NCBI GenBank assembly: GCA_013180625.2
Contig: SNVD02010063.1
Coordinates: 310,001 to 374,000, forward strand
Source: Boswellia sacra
Lineage: Eukaryota; Streptophyta; Magnoliopsida; Sapindales; Burseraceae
DNA length: 64,000 nucleotides
Direction of reading: 5' to 3'
Shown: positions 1-12,616 of the stretch, piece by piece
Layout of the letters: the number at the start of each line of letters is the position of its first letter
How positions within the stretch are numbered: the stretch's first letter is position 1
Program-made: the position numbers and the translations under genes
Notes under the pieces: model-generated
Seen by the model: the letters and a program-made list of their open reading frames with translations, nothing else
Database searches by the model: none
Told to the model about the DNA's origin: nothing

Positions 1-3000
1 TAGTACTCTTGAAAGTTAGTAGTTGGGTTTGCTGGTTAATGTCGAGACTTTATTTCATTTTTGGAATTATGCAATAAGAAGACTTATTGAAGTTTTTGTT
101 TAAAAGTTTATTGTTAGTAATTTCTGAGCATATTAGCAATATTTGTATTTCGTTTTTGAGGCATTGTACATCAACCACCAAGCCTAACTACTAACTTCCA
201 AGACTACTCTGCAAAATGTTAGAGACGAGGGGTGAGCCGTCAACTCTATAAGTACAATCATACATAACCATTTAGTATCTTAAAACAATTTAAAAAAAAT
301 CATATAATTCATGTTTTAATACTTCAATTCCAGAATCATATCTTAATAAAAACGGAGTCATAAGCATTGTAACATTTAAGATCAAAAAAATCATTCACAA
401 TCATTAAAGATCAGAAAACATTTATCGACTCATGTCACATAGTACCACCCGTAATCCTAGTGACCCGACCCAGAAATCAGATAATATGTCACCTGTAATC
501 CCGGTGATCCAGCCCAGAATTATGTCACCCGTAATCCCGATGACCCGACCCAGAAATATGTCACCTGTAATCCCAGTGACCCCGTCCAGAAAGTCGTGTG
601 CACACTAATACCACAGCTGGGTTCAGAATTTATAACAGTATTCAGATACTATAGACAATGAGTCAAAACATTTAAAAACCATTGCAAATAACACGATACT
701 CAAAGTACATATACTAATAACTTTTCGTAGATAATAATAAGTTCGTCAAAATATCAAGCTTCTAAAAAAAAGTCAAGAAAATGATTAATAAATATTCTAA
801 TTTTGTAAAAATAGTTTGTTAAAAGTTCCTTTCACTAAAACGGTTTTTAGCATAAAAACGCTTTTTGAGAATCAATTTAAAAGCTTTGCTAAAACTCTAA
901 TTTCATAATTTATATTCTAAAATAGAAAATAATTCATATAATATCACATAAAAATATTTTCTAACATATCAAGATATTCATTAAGAACACATTATACTTT
1001 AATCACAGTACATGTATGATGTTACTTATCTTGATCGATCCAAAAAGAGAAATATTCTAGATCCTACTCGTCCAAGGATTGTCCTAAGACATAACCAGAA
1101 AACATTTTTGATAAAATCATAAACTCAACACCTAAAATATACTATAAAATTCCCTTAAAAATTCCTAAATAAATCGTTCTGTCTTAGTCTCATTCCCTGA
1201 ATAGAGGTGATTCCAGAAATTCTAGAAATTTGTATCTTAATCCGATTAAACTAGGATTTTGCAGAGGCAAACTAGACACATAGATTATTCAAGTAAAAAT
1301 TTTTCAAAGCAATTTACGATCAGAAACTATTTTTTTAAGATTTTCGTTTTCTACCAGTAAACTTTGTCAAAAATTTCCAGATTAAGACGTTTTAAATTCA
1401 AAATTTCATAACAATTATTCTACAATTTAAAAATTGTGAAAATTTACAAAAACATATATATCATCTTGAAAAAGTAGCATATAAAATTTAAGAAATTTCT
1501 GACTCCCCTAGCATATAAAGAAAAATTCTGAAATTCGTAACATCTAGAAACTACAGTATTTTTCAGGATTTCAATGGAAAGTTCAAAAATTCGTAATAAA
1601 TTGAAATCTTGATATTTTCTTGTGAAATAAAATTGTACACCTTCATATTTATGTCTATAACAACATATAAAAAGACCAGACTAAAACTCGATTTTTAAGG
1701 CCCTTAATAAATTTAAAAATCCTAAATTGTTCCTTAAACCTTGCAGAAATCTTAGTATAAATCTAGGTAACAATAATTTCTAATAAATAATCATTGTATT
1801 AAAAGAAAGAGAATATGATCTTACCTTCAAATTCTCTGAGTTTCAAAGCCTCTACCCAGTTTTTATGTTTAAAACCCTAATTATGATGTCATAATAATGT
1901 TTATATATACTAGATGAGGTGAAAGTGTTTCAAAAGAGATAAAACTCAACCACTATTAATCTCTTCTAATTTAAATTTAATTAAAACTCTTTTTTTATAA
2001 TTATTATCGTTATCCTTGACTAACTCCCATAATAACTTATATAGCGATATCAAAAAATTACTGTTGTTACATTTAAGCTATTAAAAGCTCTAAAATTACT
2101 TGATTTTATAAATTCTTCATATAAAATATTTAGAAAATAGGTTCGACATTTTTTTATCTATGTATTTCAAGAAATAGTTGAACGACGTTTTTTGTAAGGA
2201 ATTAGCTTAGGAAATATTTTATATCGAAAGGAAACCTCAATTTTGCTTGTCAGTAGAAGAAGAATTGATTGATTAAGATGTAAGTGGTCTATATTTTCTT
2301 AAAAATACAAAAATACAAAAAATTACACGTATAATTTTTATTCATAATCATTGTTGTAATATTTGATATTAATCCATTGTCCTATTCCAACCCAGATCTG
2401 AGCTACACCTCGCTGTTAGCATAAACCAATGAGGCAACGACCTAGAAAAAGTGGCAAAATGACATGCATCTCACATCAATGATCAACCTGTTCGATAATT
2501 TCTACGTTCCTTATCTTAATACTTATTAGAAGCTTTGTTAAGATCATGACACCATGGCTCAGTCGGTAACTAGTGACCAAGACACCAACGATCAGAACAA
2601 CATTTACTAAGATAACAAGTTAGCGAAGCGGAGAAGAATAACGATTGAAAAGGGACTGCAGCCTGATCCCTTGAATCTGCCGTACAAATAGCATTTGCAG
2701 TTTAATTACAGCTGTCTCGAGCTTATTATGATTGATACTTTTGATAGCCACTTTACTTTTTCTGTCCATTAAACCCGAGCAGAAGGATCCAGCAGGAGCC
2801 GCTAGCTAGTTCATGACGCACAGATAAAGGAACCCAACCCAAAGTCTTCGGCCTTTCAGTTTTCAGAGTTAATGCTTTGGTTCCCCTTTCGGTCAATTTC
2901 TCAAAAGGCTGGCAATCACATTTTGCAATACACCAAATCTTATGAGTTGTCCATCACTCACTTGACGTTTTCCGTAAAGCGCCAGATTGTCCAAGGCTTT

Positions 3001-3004
3001 ATCT
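1..3004. other. AT-rich intergenic sequence, no gene seen
   Basis: No convincing coding exon is seen on either strand. The stretch is AT-rich with many stops in all frames. It contains a short 36-bp tandem repeat at 432-594, listed separately. The GC content rises somewhat at about 2380-3000, but I recognised no protein there. Confidence 0.6.
432..594. repeat. 36-bp tandem repeat, about four copies
   Basis: Units begin with ATGTCAC at 432, 486, 522 and 558. The last three are spaced exactly 36 bp apart, and the first carries an 18-bp insertion. Each unit reads roughly ATGTCACC, GTAATCCC, GTGACC, then GACCCAGAAAT. No function is visible. Confidence 0.8.
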
Positions 3005-3696
3005 TAGGGTGATAATTCGTGTTCGCAGGTCGTATTTATCTCGTATCGAGAGTTATGATACGATAAAGATTGACATGATACAAATACGATCCGTTTAATA
3101 TTCGTATCACTAAGACTCAATACGAATACGACATGATTATTAAACGGATAACACGACACGACATGTTAACACGAATAATAAACGGGTCATGCTTGTATTA
3201 GACACAAACACGACCCGTCTAACACGATTAAGACACGTTTACACGATTATGACACGTTACAGAATTAGGTTTCTAATTTTTATTAAATGACAAAAATATC
3301 CTAAGTTTTAAAATTTATTAGGTTTTAAAATTCTATTTTTATTTTAAAATTTGGATACATGTATGAACTAAAATGTCTACAACTATAATATTAAGTTTAG
3401 TCTTTTTAAATTTAATATTATTTTGTAATGGTGTCAATATTCGTGTTAATCGTGTTATCGTGTCAATCGTGTATAATATGTATTCGTATTACTCATGTCA
3501 TAAACGTATTCGTGTCACAATCGTATCGTGTCATAATCGTGTTCGCGTGTTGAAGACTCTCAACCCGAACACGACACGATTATTAAATGGGTTGAAATCT
3601 CCGATACGAACACGAATGTACGAAAACCCAAACCCACTTAAACCCGTATCATGTCAAGTCGTGTTCGCGTGTCGTGTCAAAAATTGCCACCCCTGA
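3005..3696. mobile_element. Non-autonomous hAT-like element rich in ACACGA motifs
   Basis: The left end reads TTAGGGTGATAATTCGTGTTCG. The reverse complement of the right end reads TCAGGGGTGGCAATTTTTGAC and then ACACGACACG. This is an imperfect inverted repeat of the CAGGGGTGGCAA kind typical of plant hAT elements. Flanking octamers CTTTATCT (2997-3004) and CTTCATCT (3697-3704) differ by one base and could be an 8-bp target duplication. The interior is packed with direct and inverted CGTGT/ACACG words and has no transposase. An open frame at 3373-3696 only reflects this repeat composition. Confidence 0.6.
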
Positions 3697-4239
3697 CTTC
3701 ATCTATCCGACTGAAACATTTGATCCTCACTCTTGTTACGCTGAATGTTTTTGACTGGCAATGCTACTGAAACATGTAACTACTCTTCGAAAAAATTTAT
3801 GATATTCAAATATTTTAACAAGTCAAATTTTGAAATTTGATTTAACCAAACATTATAAGATAAATTTAAAAAAAAATTTAAAAACTTTTTAATCATGATG
3901 ATGAGAGATAGGAAATTAGTGATTACAAACAAAATCGGGAGGGACCAGGCATGCGAGTTGGGACACCATTTCCTAGCTTCTGCCCGACATTAAAAGTTTC
4001 AGACCCAGCCAGGTGGCACCCGTCTACGGCTTTACAATTTTATACATACAAATCCGGGCCCGGGTGCTTTTTTTAAATCCTTGGAAGGTAGGGAAATTTC
4101 CAGGTCCAGCCAAGTCGGATTAGCAGGATCCTGTTTTTAATTTACCAAAATCATATGGGGTAATTAAGATTTATACTTTAAAAAAAAAAAAACAGCAACA
4201 ACAACGTTAACGCAATGATAACGACAGTGTAACTCCTAG

Positions 4240-4245
4240 CACGTG
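4240..4245. promoter_or_regulatory. CACGTG G-box upstream of the USP gene
   Basis: A perfect palindromic CACGTG lies about 180 bp upstream of the universal stress protein start. G-boxes bind bZIP and bHLH factors, and this position suits a promoter. Function is inferred from the motif only. Confidence 0.35.
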
Positions 4246-4421
4246 AACAGCGCCGAGCAGCAGAGCCTATAATAGAGTTTGGGGATTGTTAACTTTTTTG
4301 GCAATCTAATATATGATTACCTCCTTTCCAGTTTCCTTCCTGTGACCGTTAATCGTTCAGTAAGGCCTTCAATTTTACCGTTCGTCCGTCCGTCCGTTAA
4401 TTCCCTCCAAAACCCAATTCA

Positions 4422-5147
4422 ATGAACCCACAAGAAGACCAACAAAACCGTCAACCGGAGGCGGAATGTCAACCGGAGGCGGAACGTCAACCGGAGTTGG
4501 ACCGTCCGGTTCTCCCCAAAATCAAAGCCACATGCTCTCCCTCCCCCTGCGGCCCTCTCATAACTACTCCAACCGCCGGCGCTCAACGCAAGATAGCAAT
4601 CGCCGTCGACCTGAGCGACGAGAGCGCTTATGCCGTCCGATGGTCAGTAGAAAACTACCTGCGTCCAGGCGACGCCGTCGTCCTCCTCCACGTGCGTCCT
4701 ACCTCCGTTCTCTGCGGCGCCGACTGGGGATTCATCAACCACCACAACACGCGAAACGACGAAGGGCAGCGAGAGGCGAAGGAGAGCGACTTAACGGCTT
4801 CGACGGCGAAGAACATAGCGGAGCCGTTAGAGGAGGCGAGGATACCTTACAAGATACACGTAGTGAAGGACTACGACATGAAGGAAAGGCTGTGCTTGGA
4901 GGTGGAGAGGTTAGGGTTAAGCGCGATGATAATGGGAAGCAGAGGAATCGGAGGAGGAGCGGCGAGGAGGAGTAATATGGGGAGGTTGGGGAGTGTGAGT
5001 GATTACTGTGTGCATCATTGTGTTTGTCCTGTGGTTGTAATTAGGTATCCTGAGGAGAATAAAAATGGAGATAATGGAGTTGGAGAGGAGGCAGAGCTGC
5101 ATACGGTGCCGGAGGAGGAGACGGAGTATCACGACGCCTCTGACTGA
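4422..5147 (+). CDS. Universal stress protein A-like protein (PHOS32/PHOS34 type)
   Basis: Single-exon 241-residue protein. Residues 1-55 form a Gln/Glu/Pro-rich tail containing the repeated unit QPEAE. The USP domain runs from about residue 57 (KIAIAVDLSDESAYAVRWS) to about 210. The C-terminal half has the nucleotide-loop region GSRGIGGG, then MGRLGSVSDYCVHHC and the final strand PVVVIRYP. This fits the G-x2-G-x9-G(S/T) ATP-binding class of USPs. The family is cytosolic, and the Arabidopsis relatives PHOS32 and PHOS34 are phosphorylated after elicitor treatment. The start is the first in-frame ATG after a pyrimidine-rich leader. The C-terminus is acidic (residues 215-241). Many USP genes have introns, but this frame covers the whole domain without one. 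The assignment to the PHOS32/34 subgroup is by eye. Confidence 0.9.
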   Translation: MNPQEDQQNRQPEAECQPEAERQPELDRPVLPKIKATCSPSPCGPLITTPTAGAQRKIAIAVDLSDESAYAVRWSVENYLRPGDAVVLLHVRPTSVLCGADWGFINHHNTRNDEGQREAKESDLTASTAKNIAEPLEEARIPYKIHVVKDYDMKERLCLEVERLGLSAMIMGSRGIGGGAARRSNMGRLGSVSDYCVHHCVCPVVVIRYPEENKNGDNGVGEEAELHTVPEEETEYHDASD

Positions 5148-6471
5148 TCACAGAGGTTTGGGCTTTGGCTTAAGCTTTGTTTCCTTTGTCTGTGTTGTTT
5201 GTTTTTGTTATTTCAGGTGGTGTGTACTGTGTATATTGTTGTTTCTTTCAAATTAAATTAAATTTTCTTTTAGTTTTAGCGTTTACTATTTCTGGAAAGA
5301 AAGCTTTGTTGATAGTTGAGGGAAGAGGAGGGGCTTTGTTTCATTCAAATTTGTTTCCCAATTTAATTAATTTAATGCTGCTGATTATTTGTTAGTTTAG
5401 TTTAACACCTCATGATCGTATTAATTGTGATTGATACGGTAGGGCACCGGCTTGTGGTGTGGTTTAAAGCCATGCCTATGCTACGAGTTGAAGTCTCTTG
5501 CCAGCCTACGCTTCACTAGTGTTTAGTTCAATGGAAGTATCTGCTTGAATTTTCAGCTGCTGGTCTGCTGCATGATCGGATTATGCTTTTGCTTCTTCTT
5601 TTCCTTTTGGGGCAGGCAAGGCATTTTCATTTTTTTTTTTGTCACCAAAGAAAATGGTTGATTATATGCATTTGTGTTGTGTGTATTCAATTCGTATATA
5701 TTATTTGCGTACGAAAAGTGTCAGTACCTTGTTCATTCTGTTGTCTCCTGTTTATTTACAATAAATCTGATGTCATAGGTATTTATGTCACTGCTGTGCA
5801 AGATGATCAAGGCAAGCAATTAAGAAAAGAAAGAGGAGAAAAAGAAAAGAAAAGATATGGTGAAGGCTAATGGACAATGTACAAACTAAAGAATACCAGG
5901 AAAATTTCTGGTTGCATGCATCAATTTATGCCCTGTAAATAATGTTGGCTTTAAATTACTCTAGTTGGTTTTTCCATTTTCTGTACTCGTCTCCTGGCCA
6001 CCCCCCATTCTCAAAGGTTTAAGTGGGTGAATTAATGGCGTATGTTTATGCTTAGTTTGCGATCTTTCTAGAATTTTAACACGATATTACTGTAGTCTCT
6101 CTAAATATTTGTGTAACCACTGAAAACTAGAAACCGGTTGGTGCTGGGGGATGCAAGACTCCACTCAGTCCAAGTATTAACGAGCAATTCCAAAATAAAT
6201 TCAATGACTTAATCTAATTACTAAAATATTATCTTGGTCTATTGATTCACATTAAAATTGTAAAAAGGAGAATCTCTATTAAAAAGGCATCTCACATAAA
6301 ATCCAAAGAAAATAAATAAGTCTATGACCACAAATCTAATGAAATAAGGAACCTGAACTGTAAGTCACTCAAACACAATTTTGAGTGAAAATATGGCAGA
6401 CAAGAATACAAACCAAATCGGAAACAGAGAGGTACTATCAGACTAAGAAAAACACACAATGGGGAAACATC
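5148..6471. other. 3' regions between two convergent genes
   Basis: This space holds the downstream region of the USP gene (+) and that of the LRR gene (-), which converge. Short open frames at 5177-5395 and 5583-5870 have low-complexity, Leu/Phe-rich translations. I see no gene. Confidence 0.6.
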
Positions 6472-8771
6472 TCAGACACCTCCCAGAGTTCCTTCACTTC
6501 GACTCCTCCTTATGGACGAAAACTCTGGTTTAAGGCTCAAAAGTTTACTATTAAGATCAATGTTGTAATTATGCCGATGATTGGTTGTAGCTTTAGTTCC
6601 AGCTGGTGGCAGACGTGGATGCCTGCCCCTTGACCTTTTTGGTGGCGAGACCACAGCTTGACTTTTACGGCCATGACTTGAGGAGGATGACGGCCTGTGA
6701 CCAGCTATGCCATGGCCACTCTTCCTTGTAGCTTTGTTGTCTGATCGAAGGCTATGGCGATCAAACTGATGGGCACTCATGCCTAGCCGAACTGACCGAT
6801 CTGCGGCATCTTTCAAAGTGCTTGCTTTCATAGGCTGCCGGTTGAAGTAAACCAGCTGTGGAAGAAGGCTTTGTAGATACTTCTTCAGCTGTTCATCCCC
6901 AACATTCTTCTGAGCTGGATTTCCTTCCAAGCTGATAGCTTGTAAGGCATTGTAGTTAGCTGCAAGTTGACCAAGGCATTTGGCCGTAGAGATTTTGTTG
7001 AAGCGTAGATCCAGCACATTCAATTTCAAGAGGCGATGAAGACCCTCTACCTCACTTATTTTATTTCCAGCCAAGTATAACTCTTTCAGCGAGGAACAGG
7101 ATGCCAGACCTGCACATAAAATTTTAGTCAGATCAAGTTAGAATTAGAAAACGAAAATATGACTGACAAATTTCCATTTGTAATATAGCATGACTGTATG
7201 AACCCATACCGTGACCAATTCTAAATATTCTGTTGTAGCTCAAGTCAAGTACACGGAGACGGGTAAGTTCACGTAAGCCCTCAATAGTGGAGATACTGTT
7301 TTTTGACAGATTCAACATATGAAGTCCTCGAGGAAGAGCACCAGCACTGATCCTCACTACAGTGATTAAGACAACAGATAAAATGAGCACGAAATAACTA
7401 CATAATTATAATATAACATTTCTTAACTCCAACTTAAACTATCATTGCATATCAATGGAAAAGGGTAGATGAATTGAGAACAGCTATATGAGAGGCAAAC
7501 CTATGGCATTTCCTGACAGGTTAAGCACCTTCAGGCTGGCAAATGCACTAAGAAATGGGATCACAACCAACCCATGATTTGACAACTGAGCTGTTGTAGC
7601 TGTGATATTTAAAGAGGCGATGTATTTTTTAGCACCTTCCATGCCAGGAGTAACCTTACCATCTGCCTTAGCAACAGTTAAACCATTCAAGACATCAGGA
7701 TCTCTCTTTGGCTGATCATTAGAATGAGATAATTCATCTGTTTCTTCCAATGGGCTGCAATGTTGAAGATCATTAACCCATTCCTCAATACGCTTAATCT
7801 TAAAATCCTTGCTTGGCAAATTATCCCACCGGTGAGCAAAGGATTCTCCTTGAAGGTTTTTTGCTGAGTTCACTTCATCTGGTATTATCCAGTCCTTTGC
7901 TGAAGCTGAATAATTACAAGAATCAAAGCAATCATCAACCGGATTGTCAAAATGGTTTTTCACAGTTTTACTTATATCATCATCTCTTTCTTGTTCTTGC
8001 ATAACCTGTGAGTCAACATCATGAACTGACATATCCTTCCGCCTCATGTCTAAAATTTGTAGGTCTTCAGTAGATCTAGAATGAGGCCCTAGATTTTTAG
8101 TAGAAGAGCATTCTCCAGAAGGGTATATAGAAGCAATGTCGTGCAAGGACCGTGATTTTACAATCAATGGAGAATGAGGCATACAGTCAACATAATCTTC
8201 AACACAGTTGACAAGACTGGATATTGGCGCATCATAATTTTCATGGCCTTCTTTTTCTGAATTCTGAGGATCTCCAATTGAGAATATGGATTCATTATTA
8301 ACATGATCAGAACTAACTTGAACAGACCCTGTCACTGAGTGTGGAACTTTTTGATACTCATTCGGTGGGCTTACTGGATTATTGCTGCCATTTTGACCTG
8401 CCAAACCATTTTGGTCATGGGAATCAGAAGAGAATCCTTGATCGATCTCCTCCTCAGTTTCATTTTCACCAGGATACCTCCCCTCCCAGCAAAGTCTACT
8501 TCCTAGAGATTGACTCTTCTTCAGATGCCCAAACTGATGAACTGCTAGATGATTTTCCAAATTGAATTTGCTCTTTATTTCCTCAGATTTCCAGCCACGT
8601 CCAACAGAAGAACTTACAACATGCTTGAAGTTGTCATTAATTTGAATCTCTCCTGGTGCACTCAAACATAATGCTTTTAACTGTGTAGAATTAGATGAAT
8701 CTTTCATGGTCTGAAGTTGAGAAAACTCTTGAAATCCTTCAACTGATGTTTGAGCTATTTTCTGATGGGGG

Positions 8772-8802
<31 letters not shown>

Positions 8803-8929
8803 TCCGAGTCAGAAAATACAATGAAGATCAACCCCAAAGGTAGATATCAGCATCAATAAAATGTAATGATCCACTTACCTTTGGTTTTGGGCAATAAACG
8901 TGAGAACTGAAGCATGAAAACCTAACCAT
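6472..8929 (-). CDS. Leucine-rich-repeat protein, outer arm dynein light chain 1-like family
   Basis: Four coding exons on the minus strand: 8929-8879, 8761-7501, 7356-7210 and 7109-6472. They total 2097 nt and encode 698 residues. Junctions are in phase with GT/AG ends (AAAG|GTAAGT; CCCATCAG|AAAA; CATAG|GTTTG; TGTAG|TGAGG; CACG|GTATGG; GCAG|GTC). The start MVRFSCF lies in a 17-codon first exon and was chosen because it splices in phase. Residues 18 to about 410 are polar and look disordered. SDS22-like LRRs follow (LKVLNLSGNAI, LHMLNLSKNSIS, LRVLDLSYNRI, LKELYLAGNKIS, LNVLDLRFNKIS, LQAISLEGNPA). The tail is basic and Ser-rich. The Arabidopsis relative is At4g03260. Plants lacking flagella keep this family, and its role is unknown to me. 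Confidence 0.85.
8770..8799. repeat. (GA)n microsatellite forming an intron polypyrimidine tract
   Basis: About fourteen GA dinucleotides on the + strand read as (CT)n followed by CCCCCCATCAG on the gene's strand. They form the polypyrimidine tract immediately before the second coding exon of the LRR gene. Length changes here could affect splicing. Confidence 0.8.
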
Positions 8930-10193
8930 TATGGTTAGAGTGACCAGAGCTACATTCACACAAGATTTAGTTTTTCGTTTCTTTATTATTTTACATAAAA
9001 AGAAATTAATAACCAACTATCCTGCTCAATGATGTCCAGAAGCCCGTAACAAAGACCAAATTATGTTTAGAAAAAAAGACAAGCTACCATCAAGCTTCTG
9101 GGGACTAAGCAAACAGCAATCTTAGCCATAATCGAGTGACAAACCCTCAGAAACACGACACAATCTCCAAACATGAGATGACCTTGATCTTCTTAAAACA
9201 CAGAGCAGTATTACCCCCACAAGATCACCCCACACCCACTTCGAGGTGCGAGAAGAATTTGACTTTGCTACAGCGGCCAGAGTGAAAAGAGATCTTTCGC
9301 AACTAGGCAAACCCAATCCTTAACATGAATAAGAGAACCCCGCCTGATGAAGTATTATGAAACAAAACAACAACATAAATCATTTGATTGAGAGCATATA
9401 TAGACTATATAATTAAAGCATAAGACAAAAATAATATAATAATTACATAACATATTCAACTACCAGCACTAGCACAGAGGACATTCAAACAAATCAACAA
9501 CAAAAGCTGAACCAAAATTTGAATACGCTAGAGCCACATTTTGCTCCATGAAAGAGTGTGAAAAGAAGCTCATTCTTGAGCATTACTATCATGAGCAATC
9601 CGACCACTTCTGTAATCATTCTGGTCCAGGAGAGACATCACTATTCATTACTTCTTAAGAGATATTTTCAAATCCCCCATGGTCAATGGGGTCAACTCCT
9701 CAAACAACCAATAAATAAACAAGATTGAAAGACAGCCGTTTCCTGTTTCCCCTATATTGTAGGTTTCGGTGGGACCTCAGGCTCGGTTTCTAAGTCATGT
9801 TAGGCAAGAGGAATTTCTACTTTGTAAAACAAATAGCCCTCAGAAAACTTAACAAATGCGTTAACATCATTAGCCTAAAACTTGTCTAATTCCAACTCTC
9901 TCTGAAATTTTCCACCAGTCTCTAAGCATTGAACGAATACAAATTTGAAAACTGACCCAGATTAAATAACAAGATATACAACATAAAAGTATCAACACAC
10001 ACTAACAGAACATATATCATAAGGATCAAAGTCAAACCATGGATGAATACTTCTTCTTCAACTAAACATCAATAGGATAAACATATTGCTCAACAACGTA
10101 TCGACAGTACAGATCCCAGATTGAAAAACAAAATATGACATTCAAACAATGAAGTTGAAGACAATAAAAGACGAGAAAAGAGAGGGATCTTAC
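8930..10193 (-). other. 5'-leader introns of the LRR gene
   Basis: No coding exon is seen. An acceptor-like TGAATGTAG lies just upstream of the first coding exon (about 8952 on the + strand). A clear donor GAGAG|GTAAGATCC sits at 10194/10193. The stretch is therefore probably one or more introns in the 5' leader, though further untranslated exons cannot be excluded. Confidence 0.5.
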
Positions 10194-10305
10194 CTCTCTC
10201 TAGCCAGAATTTCGTTACGAGGAGAAGACGAGGAAAAACACAAAACCCAGAAGAGAAGACACGTTTCTTTTTGTTTGATTAGCAATACCCACTTATCTAT
10301 TTATA
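10194..10305 (-). promoter_or_regulatory. 5'-untranslated exon and TATA box of the LRR gene
   Basis: On the minus strand TATAAATAG occurs at 10305-10297. About 100 nt later comes a strong donor, GAGAG|GTAAGATCC. This is the expected arrangement of TATA box, non-coding first exon and leader intron. The transcription start is inferred at about 10270. Confidence 0.5.
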
Positions 10306-11617
10306 TGAATATAACAGCTTTGAATGAACAAAATTATATTTTTGAGTTGAGGCTAATAAACTTGGAATGCTAATAACCCTTGAAGCATTTGGCTTTCATT
10401 TATAACCCAATTCTACGGCTCTGATTTAAAACAAATAACGGGTATGTCCGTGTGTGAAGGGGATTAAAAGAAGAGATTGAATTAGATTCTGATTAGTTTT
10501 ATTTTTCCAGAGATTAAAGGAAGTTTCGGGTTAATATATATTATTTGTAAAGATAGAAAATTTTACCAGCCACAGAAAAGAATAAAATTATAATAATAAA
10601 AAGATAAATAAAAGGGTCCGGTGAATCAGAAGGAAAGAGCTGATCTTGTCTTTTTGCGCCACAAAAATGGCCGCCTAATTAGCACTTTTCATTGCCAAGA
10701 GGGAATATCGTGTCGTCTCTGCTTGGCTTTTCTTTGTAGTACTTGAGATTTCTATTTTTCAAATTAATAGTAATTTACTTTATACTTTACATCATCTTTA
10801 ATGATTATTAATCATTCTTTTCTACTCTGAAAGAAGTGTCTAACAATTTTCAAATATTTAATGCTTTCCAAGTTAATTAGATTCAGGAATCCTTTGCTTT
10901 CTATGCAAGATTTTCAAAAAAATGTGTATGATAATTCTTTTCTTCATTTCTCGTAATTTATATAAAACTAAAAGCTGTGAAGATATTGTAGGGAGAAGCT
11001 TAAAACTACTAAACAAACATGTTCTTAAAGTCGTTATGGGCATAAATCCTTTCCACATCCGAAAACTATAAAGTCTTCTGGATTGGGGTGGAATGTAAAT
11101 ATAAAAAATAGAAACAAACTTGAGAATCTGATTTTGTTTCTACTTTACTGATAGAAATTGAATTGGGTTCTTTGTTTCAATTGGAATGCAGGGTGGATAC
11201 ACATACACTCGTGGAAAAATGGTTTAGGCACCACTGCTTTAGAATATATGAGGTGGAACCTCTTTGTTTGTTTGATTGGCTCATCAAAGCATTATATAAT
11301 TGTACGTAGACCCATATTTCATTTTACTTATGGAATTAGGCCAACGGTTATCAGTCTAGTAGCATCATATATATACACCCCTTTACCGCCACAAGTGTTC
11401 CATTGTGGCATATCTAACTATTTTGTTAAATTGTTAGGAGTTATTGCTGAATAAGTAAATTATTCTTTGATCAATGGTAAGAATACAATAATATTAAACA
11501 TAAAACTTCATTAATTACCATTTCACCTAAAAGCTTTAACTTCTACTAGCATTAGAGCTAATAATATCAATAGTTTATTAAATAGTTTAAGCTTTTAAGT
11601 GGGGTTGTAACATAGTG

Positions 11618-11629
11618 TGGTATCAGAGC
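11618..11629 (+). repeat. tRNA-Met primer-binding site of a decayed LTR element
   Basis: The exact word TGGTATCAGAGC is the classic plant LTR-retrotransposon primer-binding site, complementary to initiator tRNA-Met. It follows GTTGTAACATAGTG, which would be the 3' end of a short LTR. No gag or pol is seen downstream, so only the junction survives. Confidence 0.55.
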
Positions 11630-12457
11630 CAAAATTATTAGCAGTTTAGTGTTCAAATCCACCATTGTGTTTATAAAATTTGCGGGTCATATGTAATTAA
11701 AAAAAAAAACTGAGCAATGGACCACCTATAAAAATAAGAAATATAAGACCCTTTACACAGAAGAGTGTGTATTGAACTAAAAAAAACTTGAGCCTTAGGA
11801 ATCTTCACAGTCTTACCTATTAATTTAAGTTTTTAGATGTAGTGCTTTGTACCACAACCAACTTATACAACCACCATAACGCAATTTAATATGACATATT
11901 AAATGTTATATCAGTGTTGTAATATTTTTCATTTATTTGAATTCTAACTTCAATGAAATTATTCTCTATCATATTCATGAAGATGGTTATATGATTAGGT
12001 TGTGAGTACAATATTACTAATTAAAATAAAAGTCAACTTAAATTTTTAGACACTAATTTATAGCCCTTCATCTATTAAAAGTATATACATGAATAAACAA
12101 ATAAATTTATTTTTAAATCGTATTCTAAATAATTATTATTTTATCAATAATAAATCAAAAGAAACTCCCCCAAACTCCTGAAGAAATTGCATAAAATTCA
12201 CCTTTTGATAATTCTTTTCAGGGCCCACACTTTACGTTTCAGGAAGTTACTCATCAGCCTCCCTTAGTAACGGAATCCGTCAATTTTGCGTCAATTGTCC
12301 ATCCGCTCCAAGTTCAATTACCAAACTATCCTTAAACACTATTTATAAAAAATATAACTTTATCCATATAATAAATGTACTATTTCCACGAGCTTATAAG
12401 CACAAAAAAGTAAATCAATTAACTCATATTTATAAAAGAAAATAATAAAACAAAGCC

Positions 12458-12616
12458 CTAAATCAATTGTACAACCCCAGCACTAGCACTTTCAATCGCA
12501 CTATAAGCATACTTGCCCGTACACTTCTCCCTAAAGGCTGCTGTCTCCACCAACTCCACACCCAAAACCACCGCTTCCAAAGTAATTGCTTCTTTCCCGA
12601 TAAAGAATTTTGAAAT
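12458..12616 (-). pseudogene. Unidentified exon-like fragment with a C-terminal reading frame
   Basis: On the minus strand an open frame includes EAITLEAVVLGVELVETAAF, then REKCTGKYAYSAIES, ends about ten residues later, and stops at 12458. It looks like the last exon of a real protein because it has ordinary amino-acid composition inside AT-rich DNA. No start codon or upstream exon is visible; the frame meets TGA at 12619. I do not recognise the family. It may be a gene relic or chance. Confidence 0.3.

Noticed and set aside
3373..3696. 107-codon open frame
   Set aside because: It lies wholly inside the ACACG-repeat hAT-like element and reflects repeat composition.
4466..4975. 169-codon open frame overlapping the USP gene
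   Set aside because: It is a +1 shadow, Arg-rich because of the GC-rich USP codons. The USP frame contains the conserved domain.
11158..11454. 98-codon open frame
   Set aside because: It has no motif or splice context, and its composition matches neighbouring non-coding DNA.
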